From: Anthonomus grandis grandis
Taxonomy: Eukaryota > Arthropoda > Insecta > Coleoptera > Curculionidae
Length of the DNA: 64,000 nucleotides
NCBI RefSeq assembly: GCF_022605725.1
Contig: NC_065564.1
Span: forward strand, 2,582,698 to 2,646,697
Reading direction: 5' to 3'
A program made the position numbers and the translations under genes. The notes below the pieces were generated by a model. The model saw only the letters and a list, made by a program, of their open reading frames with translations, had not been told where the DNA came from and did no database searches. Position 1 is the stretch's first letter, and every line of letters begins with the position of its first letter. Shown here piece after piece: positions 24,660-36,745 of this stretch.

Positions 24660-25985
24660 ATACCAGGTGATCCAATTACGAAAATACCGAAAGAGAATGG
24701 GGTGCATCTTTTTCTTAATGAACCTATCAGAGCCCTTAACTCACTCTATAAGTTACATGACTATCAGGGTTATGATAGAGTTTGAGTAATCTTTAAAAAC
24801 TCACTTTTTTGACAATTTTTTTTAGACCCAAAATTGACCTCAACATTTTTGAGATCTTGGAAAACTATTATAGCTACGATCTTGTGGATAGACTTATTGG
24901 ATTCAGAAGGAAGAAAATATGCAAGAACCGATGGAATTATGAAAATACAGCCCTTGGTTCTCCTGTTATCGACTGTCAAAGTTTGGAACATTTCGGGTAC
25001 CTCCGTGTATGGAATTCGATATCGAACCAAATGAACCAGCAGCAACATCCCACCCCATAAGTTACAAAAACACAAGGTTATAAGAAGACCTGAAGACATG
25101 TGGAAGTTTCAAAATCGGTCTCTAAAAATTACTACGACTATCTGTATGTCAAGCAAGTCTCTGTTATAGGAGGTAGTAGAAGTATTTATTTATTTGGAGT
25201 TTAACAATTTTTTCTAGAACTTTTGATGCTGTTGGTAGAATACTTATAGGTCTATAATATGACATTTCAGTAGGGCTAGTAATATTTTGAATTGGCTTAA
25301 AAAGGACGAAAATTTGCCAGAACCTTAGGATAATAATATACAGCCCTTGATTTTCCTGTTATTTATTTGTAATTTTTAATTTTTCTGGTACCACCGTGCA
25401 TGGAATTCGATATCGAACAAACAGAACCAGCAGTAACATCCCACCCCATAAGTTACAAAAACACGAGGTTGTAAGACGATCTGAAGACATTTAGAAGTTT
25501 CGAAATCGGTCTCTAAAAATTACTACGACTATCTGTATGTCAAGCAGGTGTTAAGACCCTTATAAGTAGCTCTAAAAATATCTGTGGCAAACCTGACTGT
25601 ATAGGGGGTAGTAGAAGTATTTATTTAATTGGAGTTTAATAATTTTTTCTACATTTGATGCTGTTGGTAGAATACTTATAGGTCTATAATGTGACATTTC
25701 AGTAGGGCTAGTAATATCTTGAATTGGCTTAAAAAGGACGAAAATTTGCCAGAACCTTAGGATAATAATATACAGCCCTTGATTTTCCTGTTATTTATTT
25801 GTAATTTTTAATTTTTCTGGTACCACCGTGCATGGAATTCGATATCGAACCAACTGAACCAGCGGCAACATTCCACCCTATAAATTACAAAAACATGAGG
25901 ATCTAAGAAGAACTGAAAACATTTAAAAGTCAAAGTTGTCATATCCTGATTATTACCAAGACTGTCTGTATGGTCTTACTGGACT
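24660..25985 (+). repeat. Diverged relatives of the 367-bp satellite
   Basis: Blocks of the satellite are recognisable in order: CTACGATCTTGTGGATAG, TTGGATTCAGAA, GGAATTATG, TATCGACTGTCAAAGTTTGG, then ACAAAAACACAAGGTTATAA at about 25,063. The last block recurs near 25,452 and 25,886. The stretch at about 25,165-25,540 is itself duplicated at about 25,605-25,980 with high identity, offset roughly 440 bases. Identity to the satellite is visibly low, so this is an old offshoot or the ancestral dispersed element, later duplicated on its own. Confidence 0.75.
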
Positions 25986-26059
25986 CAAAAAGCCAGTACC
26001 CTTCGTAGATCTTCATCGAAATTATATTCGAACCTAAGAAAAAAATAAAGACGAATTTT

Positions 26060-26300
26060 TATTCTGTCTCCGTCTCTCCGTTTGACGAACGCGAGACAAC
26101 ACACCGAAAATATCCGGGTGCTTTATGACACGCCCGACGCTCCGCGATTGGTCGCGCACTTTTACCGCCTCCTTTCGGCAGTACCGCGGCGCGTCGACAT
26201 AATTCGGGTGGTACCCGCCACCGGAACGGGGGGGGCCCCCGGGGGGCGCCCCACGGGTCAAACCGTCCCGAAAATTCGATCCTTCAAATTTTCGACGGTA
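26060..26300. promoter_or_regulatory. CpG-rich block with G/C palindrome, possible regulatory element
   Basis: This is the most GC- and CpG-rich stretch in the neighbourhood. It holds an inverted CCAAT box (GATTGGTCG near 26,147), GCGGCGCGTCGAC near 26,188 and a run of eight G followed by five C and six G near 26,227. Reading frames are open on both strands, as expected from low stop density in GC-rich DNA, so neither is called as coding. A CpG-rich promoter or enhancer fits, but no initiation site can be fixed. Confidence 0.35.
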
Positions 26301-27416
26301 CCACCCTTATTATACTGAAGCCATGTGACTTCCAACGATAAATTCTGTTGGCGTTAATTTATTCGATAAATCATCGATATTTGCCACCGGTTGTCGGACG
26401 ATATGTATATCGGGATAATATACGGGGCATGTCGCGCCGCTACCAGTCCGATTATTTATTCGCTCTTCCTCGTAGTTAATTTCTGATTATTAACGAGTTA
26501 ATTGCGTGATAACGTAGATAGGGAGACCCGAGACACCCTGTATACGTCATATAAATAATGTTATTTTAGTCGTACTGATGGCAACGGCACACAAGAGAGA
26601 GAGAATACGAACCGAATAAAACAATAGGATCGTAAAAAGAGTTCGTCATGCCGAGTCATCAAACCATATCATTTGATATCCTGTCCGCCAGTACTGCTGG
26701 TACTACCTATCTATACCTAGAATATACCATCGGAACAGAATATGCCGAAGATATACGACTTTGTGGTGATTTAGAACAATGTTGTGTGTTGTTGGCAGAA
26801 ACTTGATGGTTTTAGAATATTTTTTTCTTATATACATAAATTATGGCATTTCATAGGAGTTCTTCAGAATCTCCTGTTAAGTTTTTATGACCCTCAGCGT
26901 TGGGCGCCAACAAGTTGCACAAAGATCAAAGGATACGCGCCGCGAAATCATTTTTTTATTATCAAATTCGTGTTTTATTACAATGAACCTTAAAAACATG
27001 ATGCTTATAGTAAAGTACATTTTATTTAAACGATTTCAGTTGAAAAATCAAGGTTAGTGAATCAATCTTTATGATTATGAGAAATGGTGAAGCTAAGTGC
27101 CAATTTTTGTAAATTGGAAATCCTCTAATTTCTTGGCTTCCCTTCATAATCTTTTCTCTACCTCATCTAGTATATCAAAGATGATTATCATGATGAGGTA
27201 TCCCATCCTAGTCTATGTTCCACCGCAGACAGTCCTCATCTAAATGACTTCTTCGCCTAGCGAAACGTATACGGAGGTACCATCCTATCTACATAGGAGG
27301 GGTGGTAAATGAAAAAAAAGGCTCGATTTTAAATCGCCGAAAAGAGTTGTTAGGGAACCCCCACCAATAGCAACAGGTGCACCACAATTTCTTCAACCAT
27401 AACAGAGTAACTCGCT
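26300..27416. other. Unique non-coding sequence with an inverted ACAGGGTGTC motif
   Basis: Nothing gene-like is seen. GACACCCTGTA near 26,533 is the reverse complement of the ACAGGGTGTC end seen at 1,108, so a short old element end may lie here. A GAGAGAGAG tract occurs near 26,594. The 69-codon frame at 26,784-26,993 is not supported. Confidence 0.35.
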
Positions 27417-27700
27417 ACTCAGTGACCGCTACAGTCGCTCGCCGCCAGTCAAAGTGGTACCTTTTGCTTTCTTGGTTCCGATTGACGTCACATGCTCTCT
27501 TTTACGTACCACCCCGGAGTGACTTTTTGTGACTTACTCGACTGTGCCCGAGGTACGTGCGAGAAAATATGAATTTTTATTTTATTTTTTTTTGGTGAGT
27601 GTTGAGTGGTAAAAACAGGCCGCGTTTTTTACTGGATTAATACTGTGAGGTGGAAAAGTTTGGACAGTTTTTTTTCGTTGTTCCCGGGGTTTCTTTAAAG
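27417..27700 (+). promoter_or_regulatory. Candidate promoter and non-coding first exon ending at a GTAAGT donor
   Basis: An arthropod-type initiator TCAGT lies at 27,419-27,423 and an AGTCAA word about 27 bases downstream resembles a DPE one base off the usual spacing. A perfect CRE palindrome TGACGTCA occupies 27,483-27,490. The block is CpG-richer than its flanks and ends with CTTTAAAG followed by GTAAGTG at 27,701, a strong splice donor. On this reading it would be a 5' untranslated exon upstream of the coding exon at 43,896, about 16 kb away. No transcript evidence is available and the start could be elsewhere. The words TGACTTACTCGACTGT near 27,531 also occur near 56,575, within the core-motif family. 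Confidence 0.3.
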
Positions 27701-29400
27701 GTAAGTGTAATTTAATGTAGCCTAAGGAGGAAAAATTGTTCCAACAATTTTATAAGAAGATTCTAGTTTAAATATAGTTTTGAAATGTACAAAATTTTTT
27801 TGGAAAATTTTCCACATATGTGGAAAGTGCCTCTAAAGCTCTCATTAGACCAAAAAAAATAAAATTGAAAAATACGGAACTATAATAATAAACTTTGGCG
27901 CTATATAACATTGAACCAGCTTTGAACTTTAATCAGTTTAGACTTATGCGGGTCCAAACGAACTTGACTGATAAGTCCTTCATTGCATGATAATTCAGTA
28001 CAGAACTTGGAACAAAAAAAAACAATTTTTCAAGTTAAGAAAACCGACAAAAGGGACCGTGAAATCAACCGCCGTCGAAATTAAATTAGTAACAAAAGAA
28101 AAAAACCTCCAAAAACGTGGTTCCTTCGAAAACCATTCGAATTAATAGCGACAATAAAAATAATAAAAAAAACTGTTTCAGTATTCAATTTGGACCGTTT
28201 GATCAATAAAAGACCGAATTTCAATTGAGTCTTTTCTGATAATTGGATTAAATTGATTTTCTCTGCATAGGCGTTAATGGGAGCACGATACCCCGAAGAT
28301 GACACGACGAATTTCAAAAAATTGTTTGAGAGACTTTTTGTAACGATTTCAGACAGTCAAAGTCAGTTTTGTATATTCATTTGAGCCTCCTCCAGGTAAT
28401 AGAAGTTATTTTTTGTTAGCTACAAATTAATGTTATATCCTTTTAAGTTTCTTGGTAGCTGCATTTAATTTTTGAGTTAATTCCAGGCAACCGAACCATT
28501 CCAAGTCAATTTAATCGATATTTGAATAAAATTGAATATCTCTGACACAACAGACAGTTTATTCCGCCGTTTTATTGTATTCACAAGCTGCGAAATTTGT
28601 TATTCATACCAGTACAAAGAGGGAGCAAAGTGTATCTCAATCTCTTGGTATTCGTGCCTCGAATTCAACATTATTCCGATTTTTTCTTCTCTTCTTATGC
28701 AAAAACTCCCCTCTGTTATGATTGCAAAACACTTCGACGCATGTCGGCATTAATTTACTACCGCATAAAGTATGGTATTATCCCCGAGATCTGGGTCTAA
28801 AAAATTCACTTAATCAATGATATTGTGTTTAAAAACGTCAATTTGCATCGCCCGGGTAAAAATATCGTATTTTATAATAGCACCCGGTAATTATTTCATA
28901 CAAGAGCCACGATAAAAGACTGGAAAGGCTTCGTAAATAACCATGTTTACTTTTAGGTTCATTATGGTTATTATTATTCATTAGGTTTATTTGGAACACA
29001 CTCACTCCTTAATTTTCTTGTTTACTTAAGACAGTCATGTTGTATTTCTTTCAGGCAGCAGTTGTCTTTTCATGGAATAATTCTACATTAACTTTAACCT
29101 GAAAGAACACAATCAGTTCAGTAAATTAACAGTCTTGGCCACTTCCTTATGGTTTGGCGTACCCGAATCAATCTTCGCACAAAACTCGAGACAGATGTCA
29201 CCGCTTCAGATCTGTCATAGAGCACCACGAAAACATCTCCTGGGCTCCAGGTAGACTCGTATGGCGCGCGCTAACCATATGGTTACGACCCATAACGACC
29301 CAGAAGCCCATTCTTTACGTCCGTGTGTCGATTAGATGATGATGTCGAGAAACAAACATCTCACATTTTACCTTTTAATGATCGTCGAACAGGAGATGAT
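27701..29400. other. Unique non-coding sequence
   Basis: No array or supported exon. A TTCCAGGCA word near 28,484 may be a lone remnant of the repeat seen at 200-1,050. Frames at 28,081-28,800 overlap on both strands and show no recognised domain. The block at about 28,840-29,400 is mildly CpG-richer. Confidence 0.4.
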
Positions 29401-30790
29401 AAATCGAGTGGAGCGGAACGAGAATTTTTGAGAAATATTGGGGTTACCAGCAAAGTTCTTATCAGATTTGGTTAGGGCAGGCTCTAATTTAAAAGTTTGC
29501 TTAATTAAAGTTTCTTGTATAACCGATAACGCAGGAGAGAAATTAGAAAAACGTGCTCGTCAGAGGAGAATTTAAGTGGCAATTGCTGAATGTTAAATTT
29601 TTTCGAGAAATATTGGGTTCTCGAGAAAAATACTAGAAAGCTTTCTGATAGCCCAGGCCCTAGTTGACAAATTTGCTTACTTAAGATTTTTTTGTAGGAC
29701 CAATAGAAAAGGAGATAAATGGGAAAACCGTGCTCGTCAGATAAAAGTTGAAGTGCCCACTGTTAAAAGTTAAGATTTCTCGAGAAATATTGGGTTTTTG
29801 AAAAAAATGCTAGGAAGCATTTCGGTAGCACAGGCCCTAGTTGCCAAGTTTGCTTACCTAAGATTTTTTGATAGGACTAATAGAAATTGAGATAAATGGG
29901 AAAAAGGTGCTCGTCAAATTAAAGTTGAAGTGCCCACTGTTAAATATTAAGATTTCTCGAGAAATATTGGGTTTTTGAAAAAAATGCTAGGAAGTATTTC
30001 GGTAGCACAGGCCCTAATTGCCAAGTTTGCTTACTTAAGATTTTTTTGTAGGACCAGTAGAAATGAAGATAAATGGGAAAAACATGCTCGTCAAATTAAA
30101 GTTGAAGTGCCCACTGTTAAAAGTTAAGATTTCTCGAGAAATATTGGGTTTTTGAAAAAAATGCTTAGAAGCATTCTGGTAGCACAGGCCCCAATTGCCA
30201 AGTTTGCTTACCTAAGATTTTTTTGTAGAACCAATAGAAATGGAGATAAGTGAGAAAAACGTGCCCGTCAGATGAAAATTGTAGTGCCTACTGTTAAAAG
30301 TTAAGATTTCTTGAGAAATATTGGGTTTTTGAAAAATAGCACATGCCCTAATTGCCAAGTTTACTTATTTAAGATTTTTTTGTAGGACCAATAGAAATGG
30401 AGATAAATGGGAAAAACGTGCTCGTCAAATGAAAGTTGAAGTGCCTACTGTTAAAAGTTAAGTTTTCTCGAGACAATAAGCTAATCTACAATTTCGTAAC
30501 CTAAAGATTTTTTGTATCGCCAACAGAAACCGAGATAAATCGAAAAAAAGTGCTCGTCAGATAAAAGTTCAAATGCCCACTGTTAAATTGGCATTGTTAA
30601 GTTGACATAAATGATTGGAAGCATTGTGGTAGATGAGACTCTAATTTACATATAAGTTTGCTTACTCAACATTTTTCGTAGCGTCAATAGAAGAAAACAT
30701 AAACCAGAAAAACCTGCTCGTCTAATAAGACTTCAAGTGTCAACCATTAAATTTTGAGATTTCTCTTAAAATATTGAATTAAAAAAAACT
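29400..30790 (+). repeat. Tandem array of ~177-bp units
   Basis: GATTTCTCGAGAAATATTGG recurs at about 29,599, 29,774, 29,951, 30,128, 30,305 and, diverged, 30,461. Between these marks each unit carries GGTAGCACAGGCCC, CAAGTTTGCTTAC, AAGATTTTTTTGTAGGACC, GAGATAAATGGGAAAA and GTGCTCGTCA in that order. Units diverge more toward both ends. The same family forms the array at 31,797-33,120. No coding capacity. Confidence 0.92.
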
Positions 30791-31796
30791 CAAAACTCGA
30801 GTAGATTTATAAGGTGTAACGGGCGTAACGCATAGCAGAGACTTCCGACAGCCATTTAGAAGATTAATCCCGCTTTTAGTCGAACATCTCTCTCAGTCGA
30901 CCGGGAATTCTCTTGGATAAGACTTGGAAAAAAAAAACCAAACAAATGATATAGAAAGGAACGCGTGTAAAAGTAAATCGACACCTTCACCTTCTCGGAT
31001 TCAATTATCGAATTCACGACACCCGATTTTCAATTTAAAATTTAATAATCCGCACGCGGTTTTTACCGAATTGAAACAACTATCGATAGAGACAAAAACG
31101 GAAATCGTTTCCGGGAGGAGGGGAATTAATTAGTTTACACGATAAGGCAACAAAAACGCATTCTACATAAAAGACTTTCACATACGCGGGCTTTATTAAA
31201 GGTTTTGTTGTTCGCTAGAAGACCATAAGGGTGAAATCGATAATCCCAGGTAAACAGAGGGGGTGCCGAGCTTTCTTCGAGCTAATTTTTGAGCCTAATG
31301 ATACCATATGGAGCTGTCCTTCCAAGCTCATCATCGATACACCTGTTTTATTCAACAAAATGGCGTTATCTATAAATCAATTCGCACATTTGTACGTGCC
31401 TTGGGCAGGGAGCAAGAAATACAAGTAGTCGTTGACATTTCTTATCTATCGGTTGTTTGCTCGGGACAATTAGCGAAATGATTTACAAGCGTTAAGTGGC
31501 ACTAAAAGCGTCGCATGTCTCGCAAAATAATTAGTTTACAATGTACCAACGAAGCACATAAATAAATTTTAAATTTTCGGCGGTTTTCAAGGTGAACTTT
31601 CGGTAGAATCTACCGCGTATGTCGGAGGATTATTTTGACAGCCAAGGTCAAGCCGATAACCCTGTAATATAACGCTTTTGATATCATTGCTAAAATTAGT
31701 TTTTGAATTATAATTAGGACGCTTCCGGTGCGGCTTTGTCTAGTCGGTTAAAGCAAGCATAAACAATACATTAGGTAGCCGAGTGTCAAACGTCGA
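30790..31796. other. 1-kb unique block between two arrays of one family
   Basis: The sequence is CpG-richer and repeat-free. Frames at 30,924-31,133 and 31,231-31,428 lack splice signals or known motifs. Because the flanking arrays are the same family in the same orientation, this block is either an insertion into one array or the original unique DNA between two expansions. Confidence 0.5.
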
Positions 31797-33120
31797 GATT
31801 TCTCGATAAATATTTCCAGATAAATACCCATTGGGCTTCTGCTGTAGCAATCCCCAATCTGCAAGTTTGCTTACTTAATATAAAACCAATAGAAAATAGA
31901 ATTAATTGCAAAAAACGTACCTGTTAAGTAAGAGATTAGGTGTCGGCCCTAATATTTGAAGATTTCTCGAGAAATATTGGGTATTCGAGAAAAGTGCTTA
32001 GGAGCATTCTTGTAGGGCAAGACCTATTTTACCGATTTACTTACTAAAGATTTTTTCTGGGACCAATAGGAACTGAGCTAAGTGGACAAAACTTGCTCGT
32101 CACTTGAAAGGTAATGTGACGGCCTCAATATTTGAAGGTTTCTCGAGAAATATTGGGAATTCGAGTAAATGTTAGAGGCATTCTTGTAGGGCAAGACCTG
32201 ATCTACCGATTTGCTTACTGAAGATTTTTTCTAGGACCAACAGGAACTGAGCTAACTGGAAAAAACGTCCCCGTCAGTTGAAAGATGAAGTGACAGCTTC
32301 AATATTTAAAGATTTCTTGACAAATATTGGATATTCAAGAAAAGTGCTTAAAAACATTTTTGTAAGACAAAACCTGATCTACTGATTTGCTCAATAAAGA
32401 TTTTTTCTAGGACTAACAGGAACAGAGCTAACTGGTAAAAACGTGCCCGTCAGTTGAAACATAAAGTGACAGCCCCAATATTTAAATATTTCTCGAAGAA
32501 TATTGGATATTCCAGAAAAGTGCTCAGAAGCATTCTTGTAGGGCAAGAGCTGATTACCTATTTGCTTACCAAAGATTTTTCCACGACTAATAGGAAATGA
32601 GTTAACTAGGAAAAACGTGTCTGTCACTTGAAAGATGAAGTGACAGCCTCAATATTTGAAGATTTCCCGAGAAATATTGAATATTTGAGAAAAATGCTCA
32701 GGAGCATTCTTGTACGGCAAGATTTGTTCTACCGATTTGCTTACCAAATATTTTTTCTACGACTAATAGAAACAGAGCTAACTGGAAAAAACGTGCCCGT
32801 CAGTTGAAACATAAACTGACAGCCCCAATATTTAAAGATTTCTCGAAGAATATTGGATATTCCAGAAAAGTGCTCAGAAGCATTCTTGTAGGGCAAGAGC
32901 TGATCTACCTATTTGCTTACCAAAGATTTTTTCTACGACTAATAGAAATAGAGCTAACTTGAAAAAAACATGCCCGTTAGTTAAAAGATAACGTGTCAGC
33001 CTCAATATTTGAAGATCTCTCAACCAATATTGTGTTTTTGAAAAAAATGTTTAAATGCATTCTTATGCAGTAGAGCCTAGTCTACCAATTTACTTTCCTA
33101 TCTATTTTAACACCAACAGA
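31797..33120 (+). repeat. Tandem array of ~175-bp units, same family as 29.4-30.8 kb
   Basis: The GATTTCTCGA mark appears at about 31,797, 31,961, 32,137, 32,311, 32,486, 32,661, 32,837 and 33,013, so the period is 174-176 apart from the first interval. Units share GCATTCTTGTAGGGCAAG, ATTTGCTTAC, AAGATTTTTTCTA and GAGCTAACTGGAAAAAACGT. They differ from the first array by consistent substitutions and by about two bases of length, so each array has been homogenised on its own. Confidence 0.92.
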
Positions 33121-34690
33121 AACGGAGAACAAGTCGAGCCTGTCAGTTTGACTCACTAAGTACATAAATCTGAAAACCGGCTCGTTCCAAAAACTCCCCC
33201 GATTATCCCATCATCTTCCGGGTGTACCCATAACGAACCGAACCCGACAAAATGCCATACATTAAAGAGCAGAAATTACCAGTTGGCACTACCATGCACC
33301 ATATTACTTTGAAATATTTAGATGGATCAAGTCGATACCGGGTACAGCACTTGGGCTTGAAAATTACTCTCCGACATGATACAACGTTATAAAAACAAAC
33401 ATTGAAAATTCAAATAAATCACATTGGTGGTGTCGCAACGCCTATAGTATATAAACTGTTAGGCGATTGGGTATTAGGAGCTTAATCTATATTTTTAAGG
33501 GAGACGACAATCACGTCAAGCCGCTTAAGCTTAACTAATTCCATACGATTTCTAAGGATTTTATTTAAACATTTATATACATAATTAGGGGCACTTAAGT
33601 CAGCTCGTAACGATTCTTAACCTTCTACTTAGCAGTAGTTTTGCAATGAATACATGCGAAGCCCGAACACTGGAATGTACTTGAGATTTCAATCTCTGAA
33701 AGAGACGATGCTTGTCAATCTGCCTCGCTTTTTGCATAATACTGGTGGCTAAAGGATAAACTTTCAATTTTAACTTTGTAATGGGACCAGCATTTCTATA
33801 ACTATAAACAATTTCCTTTAGTAATTAGCAATAGTTTAAGGTAATATAATTTCCTACGTGCACTAAAAACAGTCGATAATTACATGCATAAATTAAGGCC
33901 GTAAACGGAAATAAAACACTACGAGTCGCAGAATTTGTAGTTTGATGAAATAAGGTTACTGACTTGATTGAGAGTTGAACTTGTTACGCTTAATTAACCG
34001 TTAAATAAATTCGGTTCCTGTCTTAAACCCTTCGATGCTATAAACAAGTTATGCGGTACCGTCCCCGATCGTCTCGTATCCACTTAAAAACTTTTTGCAG
34101 ATTAGCCGGATAAAATAACGATCCATTGACTCTATTAATCGCATCAATTACATCAAAGGAGCAAAAGGTATTTGCTCGCACGTTAAATGGCCGTCGTAAT
34201 TCATAACCCGCGACAGATCGTTGTAATTGCGATCGCGAGAAATACAGGGTGTTCGTCGCCTCGAAGGGCCTCCGAGACTCCCGGACTCGGCCCCGGGTAG
34301 ATTTAAACGACAACAAAAAGTGGCAAATTTAACAATCGCCCGTGAGAAATAAACAATAAAACCATTTTTAAAGCCGACCGGATGATTACCATCGGGGGCA
34401 GCGGACCAAACGAACTGTATTCGTCACGTTTTATTTATTCGCGCGTTTTTCAAGTGACGCGATTCGTTTGGGCGGTCGCTTCCCGACTTTTATTCCGACG
34501 TAATTGTGATTTAAAATAAACTAAAAAAAAAAAACCTTGTCGGTTTCCGGTGCGTCCGCGCGTCGCTTTCGGGGGGAAATCACCTTTTTCGTGTCACGGT
34601 TCTTTTCGTCTTTGTTCGGATCGTATCAGTGGTGGAATGCGTCAGTTTCAGTGATTTCGGAAAGTCACAGAGCTGCAGCTTTTTCTAGCA
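33120..34690. other. Unique sequence, CpG-rich at its right end
   Basis: No supported exon. The part at 34,040-34,690 is CpG-rich, with GCGCGTTTTTC, GTGCGTCCGCGCGTCGC near 34,550 and an initiator-like TATCAGTGG near 34,625. It could be a second promoter or enhancer. A 92-codon minus-strand frame at 34,038-34,316 crosses a TACAGGGTG repeat-end motif and is not called. Confidence 0.35.
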
Positions 34691-36183
34691 GGTCCTAAAT
34701 GAGGTTCCAATATACAGGAAGCAAAAGGTTTCTGCCCTACTTGACTGTTGAAGTCTTTTGAATTTTAGGGTTTTATTAATTTTCTGGTTAAAATTAAATA
34801 GATTGAGTGACGGGTTTTGGTTATAAGACTCTATCAGCCGCTATCAGCCAAGCCCAAATTATTTCTAATCCACAAGAACCAAGTTTTTGCCCTACTTGAC
34901 CATTAAAGTCTCTTTGAATCTTAGTGTTTTACTGATTTTCGGGTTAGAATTATATGGATTGAGTAATGGATATTAGACTAGGGTCATTATTGGAGATCAA
35001 CAGGCTATTAGCAGAGCCCTAAGGCCCCTCCAATACTCAGTAATCCTGTAGAATAGGTTTCTGCCCTATTTGATTCTGTCGGGGCTAACTCATTTTGTAG
35101 CAAAGTCTACCTGAAATAAGTAATAAGCATTTGTTACAGGATCCTCCTGCTCTACTGCGATAATTAGATGGAGTCCAGGCCCGTTTAGCAGAGCCTCAAT
35201 GGCTTTTAATCTATAAGAACCTAGCAGTAAGTTTCTGTCCTACTTGGCTGTTAAAGTCTTTTAAATTTTAGGGTTTTATTAATTTTTTGGCTAAAACTAT
35301 ATGGATTGGGTAATAGAAATCGATTAAAGGAATCTTTTCCTTCACTAAGATCATTACATGAGACCAACCGGTTGTTGGCAGAACCTGGAAATACCCAGTA
35401 ATCCTGTAGAATAAAATTCTGTTCTATTTGAGTCTTTTAATTTTTGGGATTTTTTAAAGTCTACCTGGGTTGCGTAATGAGGATTGATTAGAAAACATTC
35501 CTTTCAATTTTAAAAATTATTCACTGCCCAAAAGAATTTTGCCTTTAATCCCCTTTACTTCGGGGACAAAAATTCTTTTGATTCCAGGGAATTAATTACG
35601 ATAAAAATTACCAACTGCCTGAAAGAATAATGTTTTTATTCCTTTCAACTGCCATGACAAATTTTGTTTCTATTCTAGGCACTTGATTACAACTATTTTT
35701 ATTCAACTGTCTGTAAAATTTATCATGACCAATATCCTGGAAGACTTCTTTATGATTTTATTTTTAACTACACGAATGCATTTCATTTTTATTTCTTTTA
35801 ACTGCCAGGACAAATTTTGTTTTTAGTACAGGAAATTGAACACAACATGATCATCTACCTGGAAAAATTGTTGAAAGAATTTTGCTTCAATTCCCTTCTA
35901 CTATGATGAGTATTTGAAGTCAAGAGCACAATAACCACAATAACCCTGCAGCAGGTTTCTGCCCTACTTGACCGTTGAATTTTTTACATTTTTGGGTTTA
36001 AATAATTTTCTGACTGAAATTTTATAGATTTACTGATGGTTCTATGTTATAGAAATCTTCTATTGCACCAAGATCATTATTTAAGATCAACAGGCTATCA
36101 CCAGAGCCTTAAATCCCCTTCAATACCCAGCAATCCCGTAGATTAAGTTTCTACCTTATTTGAGTCTTTGAGGTTGGGCCCAA

Positions 36184-36215
36184 TTTGTAGCAAAGCTTAC
36201 CTGGATTGCTACAAA
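36184..36215. other. Perfect 10-bp inverted repeat at a transposon junction
   Basis: TTTGTAGCAA at 36,184-36,193 pairs with TTGCTACAAA at 36,206-36,215. It sits where the array sequence ends and the LINE relic begins, followed by a short CTACTACTACT tract. It could be a copy of target sequence made at insertion in inverted form, or chance. Confidence 0.4.
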
Positions 36216-36745
36216 TACTACTACTACTCATTTCGCTTTTTCCGAAGCCTTTTCCGTATTGTTTTCTGGTGATTTTAGCCTTGTTTCACTCAAATTATCT
36301 ACTAACACCTTCACACAACTTCTTATAGAGTTTTGCACATCTTTGATTCTACTTTCAATCTTGGATTGTGTATTAATGCTGCTTAATAATGCTATCTCTG
36401 AATTAATTGATTAAGTTTTTGTAGTTCACATTCCCAGTTTTCTCTGCAGTTGTAAGTTTCTGTATTTGTTTTTTCAGGTTTTTAAGTCCACCCTCCATGT
36501 TTGCCATTTTTGCACATTTTTCTTAAGCTCTAGAAATTTAATACTAAGAATAGCGTTTATACATTCACAGCAGAAATACTAAAGAGTTCGTTGGGTTTCT
36601 TGTGAAAGAACTTGTACCTCATTGGCTGGCAGCCCATTTTCTTCCTAGCACAATGTTTGCATCAATCGCACATTTTTTTAATTATTTTCGGAATTTGATT
36701 TTAACACTTGATATCTGCATAATAATTTAAATTTCCCGCCAAAAC
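36216..36745 (-). pseudogene. Relic of a LINE ORF1 (zinc-finger and coiled-coil part)
   Basis: On the minus strand, from about 36,690 down to 36,228, broken frames give first a Cys/His/Lys-rich segment with CKHCARKK, then a FLELKKNVQKW segment, then a Met at 36,507 starting a Lys/Leu/Gln-rich heptad-like region (KNLKKQIQKL), a continuation in a second frame (CELQKLNQLIQ) and a 58-codon open stretch ending at the stop 36,228. At least two frameshifts and several stops separate these parts. A PHD-like finger, then CLELKKR-type sequence, then a coiled coil is the layout I associate with ORF1 of Jockey/CR1-type insect LINEs. ORF1 proteins bind the element's RNA. No endonuclease or reverse transcriptase is present, so this is a dead fragment. 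It splits a repeat unit of the 34.7-37.4 kb array. Confidence 0.55.

Noticed and set aside
24809..25060. Frame with peptide similarity to the satellite frame at 8,865
   Set aside because: The similarity follows from DNA similarity between the repeats. Neighbouring copies are frame-broken and there is no sign of coding constraint.
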